From assembly GCF_051379705.1 (NCBI RefSeq), contig NZ_CP179868.1, positions 3,224,001 to 3,288,000 on the forward strand: a stretch of 64,000 bases of DNA, in the 5' to 3' direction. Source of the stretch: Ekhidna sp051379705 (GTDB taxonomy: Bacteria; Bacteroidota; Bacteroidia; Cytophagales; Cyclobacteriaceae). A program made the position numbers and the translations under genes. The notes below the pieces were generated by a model. That model ran no database searches. It worked only from the letters and a program-made list of their open reading frames with translations, and had not been told where the DNA came from. Shown here in pieces: positions 58,477-64,000 of the stretch (positions within the stretch are counted from its first letter, which is position 1; each line of letters begins with the position of its first letter).

Positions 58477-59952
58477 TTAGTCTTTATACACTCCATCGTA
58501 ATCGCTTCCCATATAGGCTCCCCACTTCACTGGATTTTTAATCTCGATATCGGTTTTGATGAGATTAACTCTCAAGTTATTCATCGCAAAGACATTCCTG
58601 GATTCGGTATGATTGCAGTAGATGATATCAAATTTGCCATCACCATCAAGATCACCGATCCATGGAGTAGAGGCCAGATTTATTCCGAATTGCGCACGGG
58701 TAAACTGATGTACACTTTTGTTTTTGAAATCATACAACACCAGCGCGTTAAAGTAGTCTTTTAATGGAAACGTTTCTACCAAAATGTTGACACTGAGTAG
58801 TGCATCATCAAACCCATCCTGTGTGATGTCTGCAATAATGGGCGTGCTGGTTTGCACGGATCCCATTGTGCCAGTAAAGATGGCATCTCCGGATTGCCCG
58901 TCTATTAATCGTTGCTTTGAGTTGGTAAGGTTTGGCCAAACACCGGAGGCATACACAGAGAAAAAGTCCAGTTTATCTGCTTCAAAAAAATTACCAGCTG
59001 CTATTGAACCATAAGCTTCTGAAGATGGAGTTAAAGACTGCCATAGTGTCTCTTTGTTTTTACCATCAACTGCGATCATCCGTCCATCAACTGCGTTAAT
59101 CAAAACATCCAGCGTTCCGTCTTTGGTTACGTCGATTAATAGTGGAGGCGCGATAAATCCTTTTTCTGGACTGGTAGCTATTGAGACTGCTTTGCTAAGG
59201 TCTTCATTTCGTACGTCTTTTAGCGTGCTGATGTACATATTCCCTCCCACGGTTTCTCCGCCGGTTCCAAAAATGACTGAGTAGTCTTTAGCCTCAGGGG
59301 AAAGTTTAGTAATCACAGTTGAACAGTAAATCTCCTTTCCATCCGGCATCATGGCCCGTGAGATGATCTTTCCATTTTGTCCATCAAGGATGAAAAGCTG
59401 TCCGGTAGGTCGATCTTTTTCATCTGCTTTTTTAGTCACATCTCCACCATTGGCTATGAGGATATCACGTTTTCCATCTCCATTTTGATCATCAATCATC
59501 TGAGGATTGTAAAAATTGTAGAAACCAAGCTCGCGCAATTTTTTGGGTTCTGATACTTTGGTAAACTCCCAAATAAGTTTTCCGGTGGCACCACTTATTG
59601 CTTTCAGCTCAGCTGAACGTCCAGAGATGAGCACATCATCGATCCCATCTTCATCAATGTCATAGACGGCCGCCGACCCAAACATTTGATCACGAGCGCC
59701 TACATGCCAAATCATGGAACCGTCTTTTCCATTCAACGCGATAACAGCTGTATCCGCCTGTTCAAATTCTTCACGTCCGCATCCTACGATAATATCTTTA
59801 ATTCCGTCTTGATTGAGGTCAGCCACACGAGGCGAGGAAAATGTTCCCAGGCCCTTCAGTTCAACTGTCCATTTTGGTATAATTTGTGAATGGGCGGTGA
59901 ATAGAAAAATAATAAATGTAAGGATGGTAAGGAGAGCTTTACGTATCGTCAT
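58477..59952 (-). CDS. Exported FG-GAP/VCBS-repeat beta-propeller protein
   Basis: A 491-residue exported protein (signal peptide LLTILTFIIFLFTAHSQ). It has repeated FG-GAP/VCBS units: VADLNQDGIKDIIVGCG, YDIDEDGIDDVLISG, DQNGDGKRDILIANGG, GDLDGDGKFDIIYCN. These alternate with PQQ-like propeller strands such as VIALNGKDGSMIWHV and ISGATGKLIWEFTK. The Asp-rich loops are likely calcium sites, as in integrin-like propellers. No enzyme motif. It lies 21 bases upstream of the CIA30 gene on the same strand. Confidence 0.85.
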   Translation of the reverse strand: MTIRKALLTILTFIIFLFTAHSQIIPKWTVELKGLGTFSSPRVADLNQDGIKDIIVGCGREEFEQADTAVIALNGKDGSMIWHVGARDQMFGSAAVYDIDEDGIDDVLISGRSAELKAISGATGKLIWEFTKVSEPKKLRELGFYNFYNPQMIDDQNGDGKRDILIANGGDVTKKADEKDRPTGQLFILDGQNGKIISRAMMPDGKEIYCSTVITKLSPEAKDYSVIFGTGGETVGGNMYISTLKDVRNEDLSKAVSIATSPEKGFIAPPLLIDVTKDGTLDVLINAVDGRMIAVDGKNKETLWQSLTPSSEAYGSIAAGNFFEADKLDFFSVYASGVWPNLTNSKQRLIDGQSGDAIFTGTMGSVQTSTPIIADITQDGFDDALLSVNILVETFPLKDYFNALVLYDFKNKSVHQFTRAQFGINLASTPWIGDLDGDGKFDIIYCNHTESRNVFAMNNLRVNLIKTDIEIKNPVKWGAYMGSDYDGVYKD

Positions 59953-60040
59953 AAGTTCTTTTCAATAGCTAAATTCAATTACCGGAAATAATTCTTTTAC
60001 AATAGGTCGTACAACCGTTTTTCAATGTTAGCTTAGAATT

Positions 60041-61927
60041 GTGAATTTATCCGAAATACTTAAGCAATACTGGGGTTACGATTCATTCCGCCCAATGCAG
60101 GAAGATATCATTCGCTCTGTGGTAGATGGTAAAGACACGCTGGCTTTGCTACCCACTGGTGGAGGAAAGTCTATTTGTTTTCAGATCCCGGCTATGATGC
60201 TTGACGGTATTTGCATTGTTATTTCGCCATTGATTTCCCTCATGAAGGATCAGGTAGAGCAACTGAAGCGCCGAGGAATAAAGGCTTCAGCGATTTATTC
60301 GGGAATGAGTAAACGTGAAATTGATATCACTCTGGATAATTGCGTTTACGGTGGATTTAAATTTCTATATGTCTCTCCTGAGCGATTGAAAACGGAAATA
60401 TTCATAGAGCGCGCCCGAAGGATGAATATTTCCCTTCTAGCTATCGATGAAGCGCATTGCATCTCGCAATGGGGCTATGATTTTCGACCGCCTTATATGG
60501 AGATAGCTACATTCAAAAATGAGCTGGGTATCGAGCGTTTGATAGCACTTACAGCCACAGCTACCAAGGAGGTGAAGAAAGACATTGCAGAAAGACTGGA
60601 AATGAAAGATGTTCAGATTTTTCAGAAAAGCTTTGCAAGAGCCAACCTTTCCTACTCTGCCTTTAAGTTGGAGAATAAAGAAGGTAAGCTAATGGAAATA
60701 CTGGGCAACGTACATGGTACATCTGTTGTGTATGTAAGAAGTCGTAAACGTACCAGAGAGGTCGCTGAGCTACTCAAGAGAAATAACATTTCTGCGGATT
60801 ACTATCATGCAGGACTTTCGGGAAAAGATCGTGGAGATAAACAAAGTGCCTGGATAGATAGCAAAGTCCGAGTTATGGTTGCTACCAATGCGTTTGGTAT
60901 GGGCATAGACAAACCGGATGTTCGTACGGTTATCCATTTAGATTTGCCGGATTCACTTGAGGCCTATTACCAAGAGGCTGGTCGTGCCGGACGCGACGAA
61001 AAGAAAGCATACGCGGTTGCCTTGTATCATCCACACGACACCGATGAGCTGAGGGAACGAACGGATCGTTCGGTGGTCTCGCTTGAGCAGATCAAACGAA
61101 CCTATCAGGCCTTGGCCAATTACTACAAGATGGCTATCGGAAGTCATGCATTTTCAAGTTTCCCTTTTAACTATGAGCAATTTGTAAATACCTACAATCT
61201 GCCAATGATCGAGACGTATGCTGCCTTGAAAAAGCTGAGTGATGAAGGATTGATTCAAATGACAGAAGGTTTTTACGAGCAATCCAAGATCACCTTTTTG
61301 CTGGACAAAAGCGAAACATACAAGTTTCAGATAGCGAATCCCAAGCTCGATCCTTTTATCAAGACTTTGTTGCGATTGTATGGTGGAGAAGTGTTTGTTG
61401 GTTATTCAAAAATCAAGGAGAAGGATGTAGGATCATTGCTAAAGACGGACAAGGTGCAGGTAAGAAAGTGGCTGAAATTCCTAAATGAAAGTGAGGTGAT
61501 TGATTATCAACCTGCCTTGGATTCTGCTACCATTACTTTTCTCACTCCTCGTCTGGATGCCGATAAATTACCAATAGACAACAAACAGATAGAGTGGCGC
61601 AGGAAGTTAGCTCAAGAAAAAGCTGCTGCTGTAATAGATTACATGCAATCCAAGGATTGTCGAACGCAGATTTTCCAACACTACTTTGATGAAAAAACTT
61701 CTCTAACCTGCGGAATATGTGATAATGACCTGGAGATCAAGAAAAGATTAAAAGCCAGCGAGATTCCTGTTGAAAAGCTGGAAGAAGTATTAGAAGCTCC
61801 TCGAAATATCACAGAGCTTCGAGCATTAATGTCCAACTATACAGAAGATCAAATTATGGAGGCGTTGCGCATTCTGATCAATGACAAAAAAGTAATCGAG
61901 CAAGAGGGAAAGTTTTCTCTGACTTAG
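60041..61927 (+). CDS. recQ: RecQ family ATP-dependent DNA helicase
   Basis: A 628-residue 3'-5' helicase for recombination and repair. Helicase motifs: PTGGGKSICFQIPA (Walker A, about residue 45), DEAHCISQWGYDFRP (Walker B) and QEAGRAGRDEKKA. The C-terminal half has two winged-helix-like segments, and then a zinc-like site C-x16-C-x2-C-x2-D at about residues 541-562 (CRTQIFQ..., LTCGICDND), with Asp as the fourth ligand. Usual RecQ proteins place this site directly after the helicase. No HRDC domain. The start is GTG. The gene overlaps the pgk stop by four bases (TTAG). Confidence 0.93.
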   Translation: MNLSEILKQYWGYDSFRPMQEDIIRSVVDGKDTLALLPTGGGKSICFQIPAMMLDGICIVISPLISLMKDQVEQLKRRGIKASAIYSGMSKREIDITLDNCVYGGFKFLYVSPERLKTEIFIERARRMNISLLAIDEAHCISQWGYDFRPPYMEIATFKNELGIERLIALTATATKEVKKDIAERLEMKDVQIFQKSFARANLSYSAFKLENKEGKLMEILGNVHGTSVVYVRSRKRTREVAELLKRNNISADYYHAGLSGKDRGDKQSAWIDSKVRVMVATNAFGMGIDKPDVRTVIHLDLPDSLEAYYQEAGRAGRDEKKAYAVALYHPHDTDELRERTDRSVVSLEQIKRTYQALANYYKMAIGSHAFSSFPFNYEQFVNTYNLPMIETYAALKKLSDEGLIQMTEGFYEQSKITFLLDKSETYKFQIANPKLDPFIKTLLRLYGGEVFVGYSKIKEKDVGSLLKTDKVQVRKWLKFLNESEVIDYQPALDSATITFLTPRLDADKLPIDNKQIEWRRKLAQEKAAAVIDYMQSKDCRTQIFQHYFDEKTSLTCGICDNDLEIKKRLKASEIPVEKLEEVLEAPRNITELRALMSNYTEDQIMEALRILINDKKVIEQEGKFSLT

Positions 61928-63111
61928 CTCTCAAGTGCCGCCACTCCGGGAAGCACTTTTCCTTCCATGTATTCCAGCAATGCGCCACCACCAGTAGAAA
62001 CGTAGGACACCTTGTCGCCATAGCCCAGATTATTTACGGCTGCTGCAGAATCTCCACCGCCGATAAGCGAGAATCCACCGTTCTCAGTCGCCTTCACCAC
62101 CGCTTGTGCAATCGTATTTGTTCCTTCAGCAAAGTTGCTCATCTCGAATACGCCCATCGGGCCATTCCATAGTACAGTCTTTGATTTTTCTATGATCTGC
62201 GAAAATACCGTTCGAGATTCCGGACCTACATCCAATCCCATCCATCCGTCAGGAATAGCATAATTATCAGCAGTCTGAGTATTTGCTTCATTTCTGAAAT
62301 CATCGGCAATGATCGAATCCTTTGGCAGCTGAAGGTCTACACCTTTTTCCTTTGCTTTCGAGATTAATTCTTTTGCGAGCGACAGTTTATCTTCCTCCAC
62401 AAGTGAATTGCCGATTTGACCACCCATGGCTTTAAAAAAAGTGTAGCTCATACCACCACCAATGATCAGGTGATCTACCTTATCCAAAAGCCGCTCGATA
62501 ATCATGATCTTGTCGGAGATCTTTGCTCCACCCATGATTGCGGTAAAAGGTCGTTCGGCCTTTTCCAGCACTTTTTGTGCATTTTCTAATTCTGCTTTCA
62601 TCACATTACCGCAGCATTTTTCTTCAAAGAATTTAGCCACTACAGTTGTGGAGGCATGCGCACGATGAGCTGTTCCAAAAGCATCATTCACATAAATGTC
62701 ACCATGAGAAGCAAGTTGCTTAGCAAAAGCTTCATCTCCGGCAGTTTCTTCTTTGTAGAAACGCACATTGTCCAGTAGCAAAACCTCACCACCCTGTAGC
62801 TGACTCGAAATCTCCTTGGCTGATTCTCCAATGCAATCACCGCCAAACTTCACGGCTACACCGAGTTTCTCACTAAGATTCTTGATGATATGTCGCAAAG
62901 AGAATTTGTCCTCTGGTCCATCTTTTGGTCTTCCTAAGTGGGACATCAGGATGCATGAACCACCATCATTCAGGATTTTTTTTAAAGTGGGAATTGCAGC
63001 GTTGATTCGAGTTTCATCGGTTACTTCCATGTCTGCATTTAAAGGAACATTGAAGTCCACACGTATCAATGCTTTTTTTCCTTTAAAATCGTAATCCTGA
63101 ATAGTTTTCAT
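61924..63111 (-). CDS. pgk: Phosphoglycerate kinase
   Basis: Glycolytic enzyme transferring phosphate from 1,3-bisphosphoglycerate to ADP. 395 residues, the normal size. N-domain: RVDFNVPLNAD (about residues 17-27), HLGRPKDGPEDKFSL; C-domain: GGAKISDKIMIIE, GPMGVFEMSNFAEGT and the nucleotide segment GGGDSAAAVNNLG near the end. It is a single gene, tail-to-tail with recQ. Confidence 0.97.
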   Translation of the reverse strand: MKTIQDYDFKGKKALIRVDFNVPLNADMEVTDETRINAAIPTLKKILNDGGSCILMSHLGRPKDGPEDKFSLRHIIKNLSEKLGVAVKFGGDCIGESAKEISSQLQGGEVLLLDNVRFYKEETAGDEAFAKQLASHGDIYVNDAFGTAHRAHASTTVVAKFFEEKCCGNVMKAELENAQKVLEKAERPFTAIMGGAKISDKIMIIERLLDKVDHLIIGGGMSYTFFKAMGGQIGNSLVEEDKLSLAKELISKAKEKGVDLQLPKDSIIADDFRNEANTQTADNYAIPDGWMGLDVGPESRTVFSQIIEKSKTVLWNGPMGVFEMSNFAEGTNTIAQAVVKATENGGFSLIGGGDSAAAVNNLGYGDKVSYVSTGGGALLEYMEGKVLPGVAALES

Positions 63112-63197
63112 GCGCGCGTAAATTTTAGAACCGCAAACATAAGAAGCCTATTTCAAATGGACTAGGTGAACAATCACTTCGGCCAGCAGTTCATACC

Positions 63198-63205
63198 TAA
63201 ATTTG
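63198..63205 (+). promoter_or_regulatory. Probable -7 promoter element (TAAATTTG) for the TspO-like gene
   Basis: Exact TAnnTTTG match ending only 4 bases before the ATG at 63210. Transcription would then start close to the ATG, giving a leaderless or near-leaderless mRNA. Confidence 0.4.
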
Positions 63206-63209
63206 CAAT

Positions 63210-63950
63210 ATGAATCGAATCATTCCCGTATTCACTCTGTCTGTTGTGCTGATCGTAAACTTCTTAGCCAATTATCTTCCAATTGGTGGGCGAACAACCG
63301 GTGAGGTTTCTTCAACTTACCCGACATTGTTTACGCCGGCAGGCTTTACATTTTCTATTTGGGGACTGATCTACACACTGCTAATCTTTTATGTAATCTT
63401 CCAATTGCTTCCTCGAAATAAATTCAGAACCAATTTCGATCGCATCAATCGGCATTTTGTAGTCAATTGTATCGCCAATACACTTTGGATCATTTGCTGG
63501 CACTACGAGCTTATCACTTTATCATTGATTTTGATGGCTGTGATTTTGACTTCACTGATTGGGATTTACCGACACATTCTGCCAGATAAAATGGAGGGAT
63601 TCAGAGATCGGTTATTCATACGAATTCCCTTCAGCTTATATCTCGGATGGATTACTGTGGCAACTCTTGCGAATATCAGTGTGGAACAAACGGTAATTGG
63701 AATGGACAATTGGATCATGACCAAAACTGTCTGGGTTTTTGTAGAATTGGCATTGGCAGGTGCTGTAGGAACAGTGATGATCATCAGGTACCGTGATCCG
63801 ATATTTGGTGGAGTAGTAGCCTGGGCGGCTTATGGGATCACAGAAAAACAAGTGGATACACCAGAAGTGGCCGGAGCAGCAGCAGCCGTTATGATTCTTG
63901 TGTTAGTCATTCTAATTATTGAAGGGGTTAGAAGCGTGATTTTTAGGTGA
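63210..63950 (+). CDS. TspO/MBR-like membrane protein (tryptophan-rich sensory protein family)
   Basis: A 246-residue membrane protein. About seven TM spans are visible, starting near residues 7-24, 47-68, 86-105, 103-120, 140-160, 172-195 and 215-240. The segment FTPAGFTFSIWGLIY matches the TspO family hallmark, but many Trp positions typical of TspO are missing, so ligand binding (porphyrins or tetrapyrroles) is not certain. A TAAATTTG promoter box is just upstream. Confidence 0.75.
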   Translation: MNRIIPVFTLSVVLIVNFLANYLPIGGRTTGEVSSTYPTLFTPAGFTFSIWGLIYTLLIFYVIFQLLPRNKFRTNFDRINRHFVVNCIANTLWIICWHYELITLSLILMAVILTSLIGIYRHILPDKMEGFRDRLFIRIPFSLYLGWITVATLANISVEQTVIGMDNWIMTKTVWVFVELALAGAVGTVMIIRYRDPIFGGVVAWAAYGITEKQVDTPEVAGAAAAVMILVLVILIIEGVRSVIFR

Positions 63951-64000
63951 CTACTTCGTTCGTTCGATAGTAAACTGAACCAAATCCTCTAGTGAGTTTC
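63951..64000 (-). CDS. Possible 3' end of a minus-strand gene cut by the right edge
   Basis: On the minus strand the frame N-S-L-E-D-L-V-Q-F-T-I-E-R-T-K ends with TAG at 63951-63953, one base after the TspO-like gene stop. The remaining 50 bases stay open to the right edge. Too short to identify. Confidence 0.35.
   Translation of the reverse strand, partial: NSLEDLVQFTIERTK

Noticed and set aside
1..64000. CRISPR array, tRNA, rRNA or transposase
   Set aside because: No direct-repeat array, cloverleaf pattern, ribosomal RNA sequence or transposase motif was seen on either strand.

Overview
The window looks like chromosomal DNA of a marine-type Bacteroidota, most likely a cytophagal bacterium. 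The clues are a PorT-type type IX secretion protein next to ubiE, several domain families that are largely Bacteroidota-specific (DUF4290, DUF5606, DUF6588, DUF4249, DUF2911), an ECF sigma / FecR / TonB-receptor locus, LytTR two-component genes, and upstream regions carrying TAnnTTTG -7 boxes in place of strong Shine-Dalgarno sequences. No tRNA, rRNA, CRISPR array, transposase or prophage gene was seen. Genes are densely packed and many convergent pairs overlap.

Bases 1-24300 hold mostly housekeeping genes: an aminopeptidase P (cut by the left edge), RidA, MurA, RNase HI, a saccharopine-dehydrogenase-like enzyme, an SDR, PorT and UbiE, the GTPase EngB, a thioesterase, class I fructose bisphosphatase, aspartate kinase, fructosamine kinase with a low-molecular-weight phosphatase, a Fur/PerR-like regulator with peroxiredoxin, RsgA and a DUF4197 lipoprotein. 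Exported proteins of unknown role lie between them.

Bases 24350-34650 are more accessory. A PadR regulator with duplicated operator-like repeats leads a small exported protein and a large FtsX/MacB-type permease. It is followed by a frameshifted remnant of a second permease gene and an S41 peptidase. Then come two glycosyltransferases, a GNAT/FemAB-like protein, a TPR protein, an IMPACT-family protein, a DinB-like protein, and a 431-base gap with a very small membrane ORF and a possible small RNA.

Bases 34685-41480 form one minus-strand run: an SRAP/HMCES-like protein without its catalytic residues, a serine-hydrolase-like protein without its SxxK lysine, an ECF sigma factor, a FecR anti-sigma factor, a TonB receptor with a signalling domain, and a DUF4249 lipoprotein. 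Pyruvate dehydrogenase E2 and HslV follow on the plus strand.

Bases 43977-50079 hold five exported proteins in a tight minus-strand cassette (DUF2911-TPR, an alpha/beta hydrolase, an FGE-like protein, two TolB-like propellers) downstream of a LytTR regulator and its histidine kinase. After two plus-strand exported proteins comes a MarR regulator with a PLP decarboxylase, divergent from pyruvate carboxylase across two matching operator-like palindromes. The right end holds an HTH/DUF2975 pair, a CIA30 protein, an FG-GAP protein, RecQ, phosphoglycerate kinase and a TspO-like membrane protein. The most promising leads are the pseudoenzyme-containing sigma/TonB run, the five-gene exported cassette, the permease remnant, and the PadR and MarR operator pairs.
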